Shown one piece after another: positions 9,009 to 18,629 of a DNA stretch of 64,000 bases (its first letter is position 1; each line of letters opens with the position of its first letter). The position numbers and the translations under genes were made by a program. The stretch spans positions 1,376,587 through 1,440,586 of the forward strand of contig NZ_CP054051.1 in assembly GCF_013372265.1 (NCBI RefSeq), given 5' to 3'. A model generated the notes under the pieces. The model did no database searches and had not been told where the DNA came from. It saw only the letters and a program-made list of their open reading frames with translations. This DNA is from Aliarcobacter cibarius (lineage in GTDB: Bacteria; Campylobacterota; Campylobacteria; Campylobacterales; Arcobacteraceae).

Positions 9009-10148
9009 TCATACCCACTCTTTAGCCACTTCTATTACTTGGTCACAAATATAATTTACATCTTCATCTAAAAGACCTGCATAAATAGGTAAAGACAAAA
9101 TTTGCTGATAATTATTTAATGCATTTGGGAAAGCAGTAATTTTTATAGAATACTTACTTTTATAATATGATAAAAGATGTAATGGAATATAATTTAAAGC
9201 TGTTGCAACACCTCTTTCTTTTAAGGCTCTTGCAAAAGCATCTCTATTTCTTGATATTTTTATAATATACTGAGTATAAATGTGCCCTTCTTTAAATGGT
9301 AAAACAGTAATATGTTTAACTCCACTCAATCTTTGCTCATAAATTTTTGCTATCTCTTGTCTTCTTTTTATAAAGCCATCAGTTTTTTTAAGCTGTGCTA
9401 TTGCATAAGCCGCATCAAGCTCTGATAAATCAAACTTATGTCCAATATCATCAACATCATAAACATAATCAAGATTTCCATAATTATCATATGCTGTAGT
9501 AATTGCATGTGTTCTTAAAAGTTTTGCTCTTTTTGCTAACTCTTCATTATTTGTTACTAATACTCCTGAACGACTTATTGCATATTTTGATGGAGAAGGA
9601 TTTGTTGAAAATATTGTCATATCAGCTTTTAAATTACCTACTTTTTGTCCTTTATATTTAGTTCCTAAAGCTGCTCTACAATCTTCAATTATTAAAATAT
9701 TATATTTTTTTGCTATCTCATAAATTTTATCTAGGTTTGGAGCCAATCCACCAATAAAAGTAATAATAGCTGCTCTTAATTTTTTTGATTTATTTGCAAT
9801 AATCGCCTCTTCAAACTTTTCTATATCTAAATTCATATCTTCTAAATTTATATCTACAAAAATAGGTTCAGCATCAAAATGTCTTACAGTTTCAGGTAAA
9901 TTTACGAAAGAATTTACAGACATTAAAATTTTATCACCTCTTTTAAGTTTCATCGAACTTAAGGCTAGATGTAAAGCTGATGTAGAAGTTGATGTAGCAA
10001 TAGCATACTTTGAACCAATATATTTGTTGATAAGTTCTTCGAATTCTAAAACTTTTGATAAATCGTTTTTAGCTTCAAGAACAGATCTTATTTGATTTAA
10101 TTCTTCATTGTCTAAAGTTGCTTTGTATATTGCTATATTTTTACTCAT
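9009..10148 (-). CDS. DegT/DnrJ/EryC1-family PLP-dependent aminotransferase
   Basis: The fold-type I aminotransferase pattern of sugar aminotransferases is clear: GSKYAIATSTSTSALHLAL near residue 47, IIEDCRAALG with the cofactor-binding aspartate, and the PLP-lysine region STNPSPSKYAISRSGVLVT. The lysine there is the likely Schiff-base residue. Family members make amino sugars for surface polysaccharides, and position between nadE and lpxK is compatible with an envelope role. The substrate cannot be read from the sequence. The 379-residue length is normal. Confidence 0.85.
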   Translation of the reverse strand: MSKNIAIYKATLDNEELNQIRSVLEAKNDLSKVLEFEELINKYIGSKYAIATSTSTSALHLALSSMKLKRGDKILMSVNSFVNLPETVRHFDAEPIFVDINLEDMNLDIEKFEEAIIANKSKKLRAAIITFIGGLAPNLDKIYEIAKKYNILIIEDCRAALGTKYKGQKVGNLKADMTIFSTNPSPSKYAISRSGVLVTNNEELAKRAKLLRTHAITTAYDNYGNLDYVYDVDDIGHKFDLSELDAAYAIAQLKKTDGFIKRRQEIAKIYEQRLSGVKHITVLPFKEGHIYTQYIIKISRNRDAFARALKERGVATALNYIPLHLLSYYKSKYSIKITAFPNALNNYQQILSLPIYAGLLDEDVNYICDQVIEVAKEWV

Positions 10149-10163
10149 ATCTTTCCTTATTTT

Positions 10164-10922
10164 CTATATTTGTGCTATTTTTGGTAGCTCTCTTTTGAAA
10201 CTATTTATTTTTACTCTTTTTATAATCTTTTCAATCATCTCTTCTTCAAAACCAAGTTTTAAAAGCTCATCTTTTGAACTATTGTTATCCACAAATGCTT
10301 TTAAAAACTCATCAATTCTACTATATGTGTATCCTAAATCAGATTCATCACTTTGACCTTCATAAAAATCTGCACTAGGTGCTTTATTTACAATCGATTC
10401 AGTAACGCCCAAAAATTTTGCAAAATCAAATAAATCACTTTTGTAAATATTACCTATAGGATTTATTGCACAAGCTAAATCTCCATAAATCGTACCATAT
10501 CCCAATAACAACTCACTTTTATTTGATGTTCCTACGACAATACTTCTTTCTCTAGCACTAATATCATATAAAACACTCATTCTAAGTCTTGCACTGAAAT
10601 TACCAATTCTTAAATTATCATTTTGCATATTGTTTATATAACTTATTAACATTGGTTCTATAGAGACAATTTCATACTTTATATCAAACTTTTCACAAAG
10701 TTCTATTGCATCATCAACGGAAGCTTTAGATGAAAATTGTGACGGTAATAAAATACAAAGCAAACTATCTTTAAATACTTCTTTGCATAAAACAGCCACA
10801 ACAGCAGAATCTAATCCACCAGAAAGTCCCAATACAACTTTCTCATGTCCAGTATTTTTAACCTCTAACTCTAAAAAGTTAATTAATTTTTGCTTAATTT
10901 TTTTCCAATCATTCATTTTCAA
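10164..10922 (-). CDS. nadE: NH3-dependent NAD+ synthetase
   Basis: Last step of NAD synthesis: amidation of nicotinate adenine dinucleotide. The ATP pyrophosphatase P-loop SGGLDS lies in VVLGLSGGLDSAVVA near residue 34. GTSNKSELLLGYGTIYGD and the SADFYEGQSDESDLG loop are hallmarks of the single-domain enzyme. At 252 residues it has no glutaminase domain, so it uses free ammonia. It is the first recognisable gene of a tight minus-strand run with the aminotransferase and lpxK. Confidence 0.93.
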   Translation of the reverse strand: MKMNDWKKIKQKLINFLELEVKNTGHEKVVLGLSGGLDSAVVAVLCKEVFKDSLLCILLPSQFSSKASVDDAIELCEKFDIKYEIVSIEPMLISYINNMQNDNLRIGNFSARLRMSVLYDISARERSIVVGTSNKSELLLGYGTIYGDLACAINPIGNIYKSDLFDFAKFLGVTESIVNKAPSADFYEGQSDESDLGYTYSRIDEFLKAFVDNNSSKDELLKLGFEEEMIEKIIKRVKINSFKRELPKIAQI

Positions 10923-10936
10923 ATCCTATTTTAAGA

Positions 10937-11149
10937 TTATAGCTTATCTTTTTTTGTTTTTTCATAAATCTCATCTAAATAAGTAGAGTTTAACTTTGAA
11001 AACTCTTCTTTCTTCTTTTGTAAGTTATATTTTATTTCTTCTAATTCCTCTAAGGTAAAATATTCAAGATATGATGGATTTATAAAAATCTCTTCATCCT
11101 TTTTTGTTTTAATGAGCTCTTTTATCTCTTCTATTAAATCTTCTTTCAT
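10937..11149 (-). CDS. Small charged helical protein, function unknown
   Basis: The 70-residue product is almost entirely charged helix rich in Lys and Glu, with likely coiled-coil stretches (EELEEIKYNLQKKKEEFSKL). There is no signal peptide or membrane segment, and I do not recognise a family. It sits 3 nt downstream of the Bfd-like gene and 14 nt upstream of nadE in one minus-strand run, which supports it as a real gene. Confidence 0.65.
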   Translation of the reverse strand: MKEDLIEEIKELIKTKKDEEIFINPSYLEYFTLEELEEIKYNLQKKKEEFSKLNSTYLDEIYEKTKKDKL

Positions 11150-11152
11150 TAA

Positions 11153-11383
11153 TCAACCAACAAATTTATTTAAAATCTGAATTAAATATAGTTCCATTTT
11201 CTTTTCACCTATATCATCTTCACTTCTTCTACAACATCCACAACAACTTCCAGCATCTGTTATTTTTCCTAAATCATCAAGATTTTTTGCACCTTTTTCT
11301 TTAATTGCAAAAATTATCTCTCCTAAGCTTACTTGCTTACATTCGCAAACTATGTATGAATGAGGAAAACTCTTTCCCATCAA
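11153..11383 (-). CDS. Bfd-like [2Fe-2S] ferredoxin
   Basis: The BFD domain cluster pattern is present, C13-x-C15 with C47/C48 and C50/C51 (DAGSCCGCCRRS). In known proteins such domains bind a 2Fe-2S cluster and pass electrons for release of iron from bacterioferritin, or form modules of larger redox enzymes. At 76 residues this is the domain alone. It overlaps the upstream J-protein gene by 4 nt (ATGA-type overlap), so the two are coupled. The redox partner is not evident locally. Confidence 0.8.
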   Translation of the reverse strand: MMGKSFPHSYIVCECKQVSLGEIIFAIKEKGAKNLDDLGKITDAGSCCGCCRRSEDDIGEKKMELYLIQILNKFVG

Positions 11384-12135
11384 GCACCTCTACTCTTTTT
11401 GATAATTTCATAAGCTTCATTTATTTCTTGTAGTTTTTTCGTTGCTTCATCTATTTTATTTTGAGATTCACCACGACCAGAAATAATATCAGGATGATTT
11501 TCTTTTACTAACTCTCTATATTTTTTCTTAATTGTATTGTCATCATCACTTGAACTAGAATTTAAAATAGTATATGCTTTTTCTAAACTTAGTTCATCTT
11601 GTTCTTTCATGTTTATATGAAATGCTTCTAATTTAGAAATTAATTGTGCATAATCTTTGTTTTCTATTTTTAAAGCTTGAGCAATATCTTCTGTAATTTC
11701 TCTTTCAGTTCTACTAAAATCTCCATCAATAAAAGCTAAATTCAATAAATAATCTAAATATGTAAGTCTACGCTCATAGTCATTTTTTGTAAGAATATAT
11801 AATCTTTCACAAAGCATTATAAGATTTGAAAAATTATCTTTTTCACCATTATATAACTCTTTTAATCTTCCTCTAACTTCTTCTTGATTTTCAAAATGAC
11901 TTGATATATCATTTAAAGTGTGTTTTATAAGTTCTGCTTCTAGTTCTCCTACTTTTCCATCTGCTTTTGCAACTTTTGCTAAAAGTGCTACTAAAAGACC
12001 TGCTTCATGATTTAGGACATCTCCTCTAAAAAATTCTTTTCTTTTTAGATTAATATTTTTGAAATCTTCAGTTCTATAATTTTTACCAATAAAATATAAA
12101 ATAATAATCACAATAGTTAAAACAAGAAACTCCAT
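11380..12135 (-). CDS. Membrane-anchored J-domain protein (DjlA-like)
   Basis: An N-terminal transmembrane segment (about 1-15) is followed by a TerB-like helical domain with the acidic pattern KADGKVGELEAELI and a second half FIDGDFSRTEREI. A C-terminal J domain carries HPD at 214-216. This order is that of DjlA, which recruits DnaK at the inner membrane. The 251-residue length fits. It appears to be the first gene of the run leading to bfd-like, the small protein and nadE. Confidence 0.85.
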   Translation of the reverse strand: MEFLVLTIVIIILYFIGKNYRTEDFKNINLKRKEFFRGDVLNHEAGLLVALLAKVAKADGKVGELEAELIKHTLNDISSHFENQEEVRGRLKELYNGEKDNFSNLIMLCERLYILTKNDYERRLTYLDYLLNLAFIDGDFSRTEREITEDIAQALKIENKDYAQLISKLEAFHINMKEQDELSLEKAYTILNSSSSDDDNTIKKKYRELVKENHPDIISGRGESQNKIDEATKKLQEINEAYEIIKKSRGA

Positions 12136-12587
12136 TTTGCTACCTTAAGTTAAATTTTCCCTGATTTTAGCGAAGTTTTGATAAAACATTGGAAATACTA
12201 AAAAACACCAAAGAATGATAATAGCTTCATCATCTTTATTTATATTATTTAACTTTATTTAGTATTTTTATCATATTTTTTGTTACAAAAGTTAGATTTA
12301 AAAAAATATATTAATATAATAGAATATTAAAATTATATATAAATTTAGGAATTAAAACTATTCAATATAATAGAAAGCTAGTTAAAGTTAGTGATATTTT
12401 AAATAGTGACATTCTTAAACAAATATCTTTAAAATATAACAAATCAGTAGAATTGATTTTTTATAGATTTTTAAATCATATAGATATTATTCCATTAAAT
12501 GGTACTACATCTATAAATCATATGATAGAAGATTTAAAAATTTCCGATTTTGAATTATCAAAAGAAGAAATAGAAGCTATTTCTAAC
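12136..12587. other. Intergenic stretch holding a gene remnant
   Basis: About 450 bases between the DjlA-like gene and ade. The first 180 bases are AT-rich with no clear gene and should hold the promoter of the minus-strand run. The rest is the 3' remnant of an aldo/keto reductase gene described separately. Confidence 0.5.
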
Positions 12588-12602
12588 TTAACAAAAAGAT
12601 GA
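12315..12602 (+). pseudogene. Aldo/keto reductase C-terminal remnant
   Basis: An open frame without a start codon from 12315 to the TGA at 12600-12602. Its translation ends like the aldo/keto reductase family: a YNKSVELIFYRFL helix, DIIPLNGTTSINHMIEDL (the IPGTT-type cofactor segment) and FELSKEEIEAISNL. Only about the last 80 residues remain; the catalytic Asp-Tyr-Lys-His part is gone. It overlaps the 3' end of the convergent ade gene by 15 nt. A deletion probably removed the rest. Confidence 0.7.
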
Positions 12603-14204
12603 AATAAAATTAAAATTATTTGAATCAAAGAGACCTTTATCACTTAATTTTATTTCAGGAATAACTAAAAGAGCCATAAATGAAAGCGTCATAAAAGGTG
12701 AATTTAAACTAGAACCTAATTTTATTTTTGCAAAATCATTTAACTCTTTATATTTTTGTGCAACTTCAAAACCTTGTTTATCACTTATAATTCCAGCAAT
12801 ACTTAATGGTAATACATTTAGATTATTTTTGTCTACACATACTATGCCACCTTTATTTTCTATTACACAATTAATAGCTTTTAAAATCTCTTCATCACTA
12901 CATCCTACAACAATAATATTATGTGAGTCATGTGCTACACTTGAAGCAATAGCACCTTTTTTTAGACCAAAACCTTTCACAAATGATATAGCTGGTTTTT
13001 TATCCTCATATCGATTAATAACTGCAATTTTTAAAATATCATTTTCTATATCACTTTCAAAAAATTCTGTTGTAGTTTTATATGTTGATTGTTTAGTTAT
13101 AAGTTCTCCATCAATAGCTTCAATAACACGTATCTTTTTAAAATCACTTTTAAATTTAAAATCATCTAATTTTTTTATATTTGTATGAAAATTATTAAGT
13201 AAAGTGTGTTCTATTTTTGGTAAAACTATTTGCGAATTACAATATAAAATTTCTCCATTAATCACTGTTTGAACTACTTCAAAATTTTCAAGATCTTTTA
13301 CTTCTATGAAATCAGCGCTATCCCCTACTCTTAATATTCCAACATCTAAGTTATAATGTTCAATAGGATTTATACACGCAATTTTTAAAACATCAAAAAG
13401 GTCATATCCTTTTTTAATACAACGTTTTACCAAACTATTTATATGTTCTTTTTCAAGATCATCTGGATGTCTATCATCACTACAAAACATTAAATCATTT
13501 TGATATTCTTTAATTAGAGGAGATAATGCTTCAAAATTTTTAGCAGCTGAACCTTCTCTTATAAGAATCTTCATTCCTTTTTCAATTTTTTCTTTAGCCT
13601 CTTCATAGCTAAAAGCTTCATGGTCTGTAGTTATTCCAGCTTGAATATAAGCTAAAAGTTTATCATCTTTCAAATCTGGGCAATGTCCATCTATTGGTTT
13701 ATTTTGTTCTTTCGCTAGTTTAATTTTTTCTAATACTTCTTTATCTTTAAATAAAACTCCAGGAAAATTCATCATCTCACTAAGATAGTAAATATTATTT
13801 TGCTCTAAAAGTTTTTGTACACTTTTAGAATCTAGTATTACCCCACTTGTTTCAAAAGGTGTTGCTGGAACACATGAAGGAGCACCAAAATAAAATTTAA
13901 AAGGAGTTTTATTTGAACTTTCTATCATAAACTTTATTCCTTCAACTCCTAATACATTTGCTATTTCATGTGGATCACTTACAGTTGCCACAGTTCCATG
14001 AGTTAAAGCTAATCTTGAAAATTCATAAGGAGTAAGCATTGAGCTTTCTATATGTATGTGAGCATCAATAAAACCAGGTAATAAATAATTAGTATATTTT
14101 TCTTCTGTTTTTTCAATAAAACTAATTTTTCCATCTTCAATACTTATGCAAGCAGGATAAATATTTCTATTTTTAATATCAACAATATTACTACATATTT
14201 TCAT
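12588..14204 (-). CDS. ade: Adenine deaminase
   Basis: Amidohydrolase that converts adenine to hypoxanthine in purine salvage. The metal site GFIDAHIHIESSMLTP near the N-terminus and CSDDRHPDDLEKEHI mid-protein are characteristic of bacterial Ade rather than eukaryote-type adenosine deaminase. The C-terminal domain has the SSVAHDSHNI segment. The 538-residue length is normal. It stands alone on the minus strand; its 3' end runs into the aldo/keto reductase remnant. Confidence 0.92.
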   Translation of the reverse strand: MKICSNIVDIKNRNIYPACISIEDGKISFIEKTEEKYTNYLLPGFIDAHIHIESSMLTPYEFSRLALTHGTVATVSDPHEIANVLGVEGIKFMIESSNKTPFKFYFGAPSCVPATPFETSGVILDSKSVQKLLEQNNIYYLSEMMNFPGVLFKDKEVLEKIKLAKEQNKPIDGHCPDLKDDKLLAYIQAGITTDHEAFSYEEAKEKIEKGMKILIREGSAAKNFEALSPLIKEYQNDLMFCSDDRHPDDLEKEHINSLVKRCIKKGYDLFDVLKIACINPIEHYNLDVGILRVGDSADFIEVKDLENFEVVQTVINGEILYCNSQIVLPKIEHTLLNNFHTNIKKLDDFKFKSDFKKIRVIEAIDGELITKQSTYKTTTEFFESDIENDILKIAVINRYEDKKPAISFVKGFGLKKGAIASSVAHDSHNIIVVGCSDEEILKAINCVIENKGGIVCVDKNNLNVLPLSIAGIISDKQGFEVAQKYKELNDFAKIKLGSSLNSPFMTLSFMALLVIPEIKLSDKGLFDSNNFNFISSFC

Positions 14205-14390
14205 TTATATTTTTCCTTACTTTTTTATAAGTGTATCTAATAGTTATTGTTACGATTCTTAGAATTTTAATTTTGTTTCTTTATAACGTGAATAACCTAT
14301 AATAAAGCTCTAAATTGTTAAAAAGACTTAATATGTCTTTTTGTTGAAATTTGATAAAATCTCTACCCTATAAAAATTATGGAGCAAAAA

Positions 14391-14792
14391 ATGTTTGGAA
14401 TGGGAATAACTGAAATTTTACTTATCGCAATAGTCGCTGTTATTGCCTTAGGTCCTGAAAAACTTCCTGATGCAATGGTTAAAATTGCAAGGTTATTTAA
14501 TAGTGTTAAAAAGGGTTTGAATGATGCAAAAACAACTCTTGACAATGAATTAAATATAAAAGAATTAAAAGATGAAGCAAACAAATTTAAAGCTCAAATT
14601 GAAGATACAAAATCTTCTTTATCTATTGAAAATAAGTTTGATTTAGGACTTGATGATATTTTAAAAGATGATTTAAAACAAGAGAGTGAAGTAGAAAAAA
14701 TCAGAGAAAAATTTGCAAAAGTAAATGAAGAAAAAGCTTTAGAAAAAAAAGAAGAAAAATTCTCTTTAAAAAATAGTGAGGATATTAAATAA
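14391..14792 (+). CDS. tatB: Sec-independent translocase protein TatB
   Basis: Membrane component of the twin-arginine export system. A short N-terminal transmembrane helix (MFGMGITEILLIAIVAVIAL) is followed by GPEKLP, an amphipathic helix and a long charged tail, as in TatB. The ATG at 14391 is preferred over 14379 because GGAG at 14381-14384 is then a well-placed ribosome-binding site. It overlaps tatC by one base (taATG). No tatA is seen here. Confidence 0.88.
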   Translation: MFGMGITEILLIAIVAVIALGPEKLPDAMVKIARLFNSVKKGLNDAKTTLDNELNIKELKDEANKFKAQIEDTKSSLSIENKFDLGLDDILKDDLKQESEVEKIREKFAKVNEEKALEKKEEKFSLKNSEDIK

Positions 14793-15523
14793 TGTTTGAA
14801 GATTTAAAACCACATATAGCTGATCTTAGAAAAAGATTAGTTATTTCAAGTATTACTGTTGTTATTATGTTTTTTGCTTGTTTTAGTTTCTATGAACCAA
14901 TCTTAGAATGGATGATGGTTCCTGTAAAACATGCTCTTCCTGCAGGGACTTCAATGATTGCAGTTGAAATTCAAGAAACATTCTTCACAGCTATGAAAGT
15001 AGCATTCTTTGCAGGATTTATTCTTTCTTTACCTGTAATTTTCTGGCAATTATGGTTATTTTTAGCTCCTGGATTATATGACCATGAAAAGAAACTTGTT
15101 ATTCCGTTTGTATTTTTTGCAACTTTAATGTTCCTTATGGGTGCATCTTTTGCATACTATATCGTTGTTCCTATTGGATTTGATTTCTTAATTGCATTTG
15201 GTAATAGTGTTGTTAGCGTATTACCTAGTATTGGAAAATACGTAGGATTTTTTACAAAACTTATGATTGGTTTTGGTATTGCATTTGAATTACCTGTTAT
15301 TACATTTTTCCTTGCAAAAATTGGTCTTGTTGATGATAAAATGCTAAAAGACTTTTTTAGATATGCGGTTGTTTTAATCTTTATCGTCGCTGCAATTTTA
15401 ACTCCTCCAGATGTTATTAGCCAAATTTTAATGGCTGCACCACTTCTTGTTCTTTATGGAGTATCAATTTATATTGCAAAAATATTTAACCCTGCACAAA
15501 AAGAAGAAGAGGAAGAAGAATAA
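14792..15523 (+). CDS. tatC: Sec-independent translocase protein TatC
   Basis: Polytopic core receptor of the Tat system with about six membrane helices, which binds twin-arginine signal peptides together with TatB. Family features are the DLRKRL motif after the short cytoplasmic N-terminus, FxxxPVIFWQLWLFLAPGLY, and PPDVISQ near the end. The 243-residue length is normal. It is coupled to tatB upstream; queA follows after one base. Confidence 0.94.
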   Translation: MFEDLKPHIADLRKRLVISSITVVIMFFACFSFYEPILEWMMVPVKHALPAGTSMIAVEIQETFFTAMKVAFFAGFILSLPVIFWQLWLFLAPGLYDHEKKLVIPFVFFATLMFLMGASFAYYIVVPIGFDFLIAFGNSVVSVLPSIGKYVGFFTKLMIGFGIAFELPVITFFLAKIGLVDDKMLKDFFRYAVVLIFIVAAILTPPDVISQILMAAPLLVLYGVSIYIAKIFNPAQKEEEEEE

Positions 15524-15524
15524 T

Positions 15525-16547
15525 TTGAGTGATTTTTTAAAAACTTCTAGCTATGATTTTTTTCTTCCACAGAACCAAATAGCAACTACTCCAGCAATAC
15601 CTGCTGATAGTGCTAAATTATTGGTTTATGATAGAAAAAATGACAAAATTATCCATACTGTATTTAAAAATATTATGGATTTTTTACCAGAAGAATTAAC
15701 TATTTTTTTAAATGATACAAAAGTAATAAAAGCAAGAATTTTTGGACAAAAAATAAGTGGTGCAAAAATAGAACTTCTTTTAAATAAACCTTTGTTTATG
15801 GATAGATTTTTAGTAATGATTAGAGGAAAAGTAAAAGTTGATACAAAACTTATATTTGATGAAAGTCTTACTGCTGTGGTTCTTGAACTAAATGAAGATG
15901 GTTCTAGAGTAGTTGAATTTTTTAAAGATGATAAAAAACTAGACTTTAATTCATTAGTAGAAATTTTAAATAAAATTGGACATATTCCTCTTCCACCATA
16001 CATGAATAGAGAAGATACAAAAGATGATGAAACAAACTATCAAACTTTATTCGCAAAAAATTATGGAGCTGTTGCTGCTCCTACAGCTTCCCTACACTTT
16101 ACTTCTGAACTTTTAGAAAAATTAGAAAAAAAGTATGGTTTAAACTATCTAACTTTACATGTTGGAGCAGGAACATTTAAACCCGTAGATGTAGAAGATA
16201 TTTTATCTCATCCAATGCACAGCGAATATTTTGAAATTAATAAAAATTGTAAAGATAAAATAGACAATGCAAAAAATATCTTAGCAGTAGGAACAACTGT
16301 AACAAGAACTTTAGAGTTCTATGCTAGAAAAAATATGATTTGTGGAGAGTGTGATTTATTTTTAAATCCTTCAAATAAGCCAATTATTGTAAATCACCTT
16401 TTAACAAATTTTCATCTTCCAAAATCTACTTTAATTATGTTAGTTGCATCTTTTATAGGACTTGAAAAAACACTAGAAATATATGATATTGCGATAAAAA
16501 ATAATTACAGATTTTACTCATATGGCGATGCCATGCTAATAATTTAA
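15525..16547 (+). CDS. queA: tRNA preQ1(34) S-adenosylmethionine ribosyltransferase-isomerase
   Basis: Transfers and rearranges the ribose of SAM to make epoxyqueuosine at tRNA position 34. The N-terminus SSYDFFLPQNQIATTPAIPA and later HVGAGTFKPV and NHLLTNFHLPKSTLIMLV are diagnostic. The open frame extends upstream inside tatC, but family alignment and the AGGAAGAAG site support a TTG start at 15525, giving 340 residues. It directly follows tatC and probably shares its transcript. Confidence 0.92.
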   Translation: MSDFLKTSSYDFFLPQNQIATTPAIPADSAKLLVYDRKNDKIIHTVFKNIMDFLPEELTIFLNDTKVIKARIFGQKISGAKIELLLNKPLFMDRFLVMIRGKVKVDTKLIFDESLTAVVLELNEDGSRVVEFFKDDKKLDFNSLVEILNKIGHIPLPPYMNREDTKDDETNYQTLFAKNYGAVAAPTASLHFTSELLEKLEKKYGLNYLTLHVGAGTFKPVDVEDILSHPMHSEYFEINKNCKDKIDNAKNILAVGTTVTRTLEFYARKNMICGECDLFLNPSNKPIIVNHLLTNFHLPKSTLIMLVASFIGLEKTLEIYDIAIKNNYRFYSYGDAMLII

Positions 16548-16559
16548 TAGGACTAAAGA

Positions 16560-17303
16560 ATGACTCATTATATACTTTTTGATACAGAAACTACTGGAGC
16601 TAGTACAGAAGATAGAGTTATTCAATTTGGTGCTATTATTTTAAATCAGAAAAATGAAATCGAAATTTTTGATGAATTATGTTTTAGCGAAATTCCTATA
16701 AAATTAGAAGCTATGGAAGTACATAATATTACTCCTAGTATGATTGAAAATAAACCAATGGCAATTGAAACGAAATTCTATAAAAGATTAGAAGAGTTAA
16801 ATAGTAATGAAAATTTTTTAATTGCTCACAATATAAATTTTGATTTAGAAATGATAAAAAAAGAGGGATTTATAAATAATTTTCAACTAATAGATACTTT
16901 AAGATGTGCAAAACATCTTTTTGATGATTTGGCATATCATAGACTTCAGTATTTAAGATACGCTCTTGATTTGTATAAAATTGAAGAGACAGAAGCAAAA
17001 AAACTAAATATTACTATAAAAGCACATGATGCAATTGGTGATGTTTTGGTTATGAAACTTTTTTTATCTAAACTTGTAGCAAAGTGTAGAGAAATTTATC
17101 CAAATCTAAATCCTATGCAAAAATTAGTTGAATTAACACAAACTCCTGTTTTAATAAAAACATTTAAATTTGGTAAATATAAAGGTGAGAATATCGAAGA
17201 AGTTGCTAAAAAAGACGCGAATTACCTAAATTGGATGAAAGATAATATGAAAGATTTAGATGAAGATATGTTATACAGTATTAATTTTTATCTAAAAAGA
17301 TAA
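16560..17303 (+). CDS. DnaQ-like 3'-5' exonuclease with ExoX-type C-terminal domain
   Basis: The N-terminal DEDD exonuclease has ExoI FDTETTG, ExoII AHNINFDLEM and ExoIII HDAIGDV motifs, so it is likely catalytic. The C-terminal part (KFGKYKGENIEEVAKKDANYL and on) is the small domain found after the nuclease in exodeoxyribonuclease X-like proteins. It could proofread or repair DNA, but its size and C-domain argue against the replicative epsilon subunit. The 3' end overlaps comEC by 12 nt on the opposite strand. Confidence 0.82.
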   Translation: MTHYILFDTETTGASTEDRVIQFGAIILNQKNEIEIFDELCFSEIPIKLEAMEVHNITPSMIENKPMAIETKFYKRLEELNSNENFLIAHNINFDLEMIKKEGFINNFQLIDTLRCAKHLFDDLAYHRLQYLRYALDLYKIEETEAKKLNITIKAHDAIGDVLVMKLFLSKLVAKCREIYPNLNPMQKLVELTQTPVLIKTFKFGKYKGENIEEVAKKDANYLNWMKDNMKDLDEDMLYSINFYLKR

Positions 17304-18527
17304 ATACATATAAGTATTAAATCCTAACATTAAAATATTTAAAATTGAAAAAGCTTTATTACTAAAAATTGAAGAAAAAGAACAAATTAAATAAAAAATT
17401 ATAAACCATACTGGTGTTTTTACTTCATATACATAAAATTTATAACTCAAAAAAATCTCTATATATTTGTCAAAATAGTTTGAAAAATTAAAAATATGTG
17501 CAAAAATCTCAAAAGGATAAAATATTGTAAAAAACATAGTAATAGGTATTGAATAAAATTGTTCAATTGTAGTTTGATAAAAAAATAGATGAACAATTGG
17601 ATTAAAAATCAAAAACATCCAAAAATTAAAAAAAAGAATTGCTACAAGTTTATTTAAATTTTTAAAATATTGTAAAAATAAGTATATATAAAACACTGCT
17701 ATTGTAGAGAACCAAAAACCTATAGAAAATATATATTTAGGATATATGGCAATAACTATTAAAAATGTATACAAAAGTGTCATATATGAAATAATCTTTA
17801 TGTTTGACCTAAGTAAAACAATTCCTAAACAAAAAAGGACAAATGCTCTTAAAAGTGAAGGAACAACATCTGTTAAAATTAAGTAATAAAACAACACAAC
17901 TATTGTAAAAAGTAAAATATCAAATCTTCTATTTCTATATGGAAAATATTTAGTTTGAAAAAAACTATATGGAAAATATAAAATCCAATAAATCACAAAA
18001 GATATAACAACCAAATGAAATCCTGAAAGAGCTACCACATGGCTTATCCCATAATTTATAAAAATGTCTCTTAAATTTTGTGAAACTGGAATTGCTAGAA
18101 AAAGTGTATTAAATAACTCAATTATTTGTTCATTTGTATGATTATTTTCCACATTTTTTATAATTTTTTCTTTAAAACCAATATTCTTTTCTAAAGTTTC
18201 AAAATATATAATATTTGTAAAAAATCCTTCTAAGTAAGATATAAAATCAATATTTCTAGTATCAATTGCACAAGAAATGAAATCTAATCTTTTCAATCCC
18301 TCATTTTTATTTAGCTTTGAAAAAAATTCAAAATCATTAGTTTTAAACTTTAAAATATCAAAATTCTCTTTTGGATAAATATTTAAAATTTCAGCTTTTA
18401 CTTCAAAAATATCTTCATCTTTAAAATCTAAAAATCTACTATATTCAATTGATACATTAATAAAAAAGATGAATATTAGTAATAGTATAATTTGTATCTT
18501 TTTTAATCTATAGAATTTAATAATCAT
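17292..18527 (-). CDS. comEC: ComEC/Rec2-family DNA uptake channel
   Basis: Polytopic membrane protein. The Competence-domain signature YGISHVVALSGFHLVVIS corresponds to the sHllAiSGlH motif of ComEC, which carries single-stranded DNA across the inner membrane during natural transformation. At 411 residues it lacks the C-terminal metallo-beta-lactamase domain of long ComEC proteins, as in the short epsilonproteobacterial version. The coding sequence is extremely AT-rich. Role inferred from family. Confidence 0.85.
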   Translation of the reverse strand: MIIKFYRLKKIQIILLLIFIFFINVSIEYSRFLDFKDEDIFEVKAEILNIYPKENFDILKFKTNDFEFFSKLNKNEGLKRLDFISCAIDTRNIDFISYLEGFFTNIIYFETLEKNIGFKEKIIKNVENNHTNEQIIELFNTLFLAIPVSQNLRDIFINYGISHVVALSGFHLVVISFVIYWILYFPYSFFQTKYFPYRNRRFDILLFTIVVLFYYLILTDVVPSLLRAFVLFCLGIVLLRSNIKIISYMTLLYTFLIVIAIYPKYIFSIGFWFSTIAVFYIYLFLQYFKNLNKLVAILFFNFWMFLIFNPIVHLFFYQTTIEQFYSIPITMFFTIFYPFEIFAHIFNFSNYFDKYIEIFLSYKFYVYEVKTPVWFIIFYLICSFSSIFSNKAFSILNILMLGFNTYMYLSF

Positions 18528-18629
18528 AAATATTATTATATAGTTTTTTTATAAAAGATTTATATCTTAAAAACTTTTTTAAATTATTTTTACACAAATT
18601 TTAAATATTATTTCCAAAAGGATTCATAT

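Noticed and set aside
14379-14390. Upstream ATG for tatB
   Set aside because: The GGAG ribosome-binding site would lie inside the coding sequence; 14391 gives the normal TatB N-terminus.
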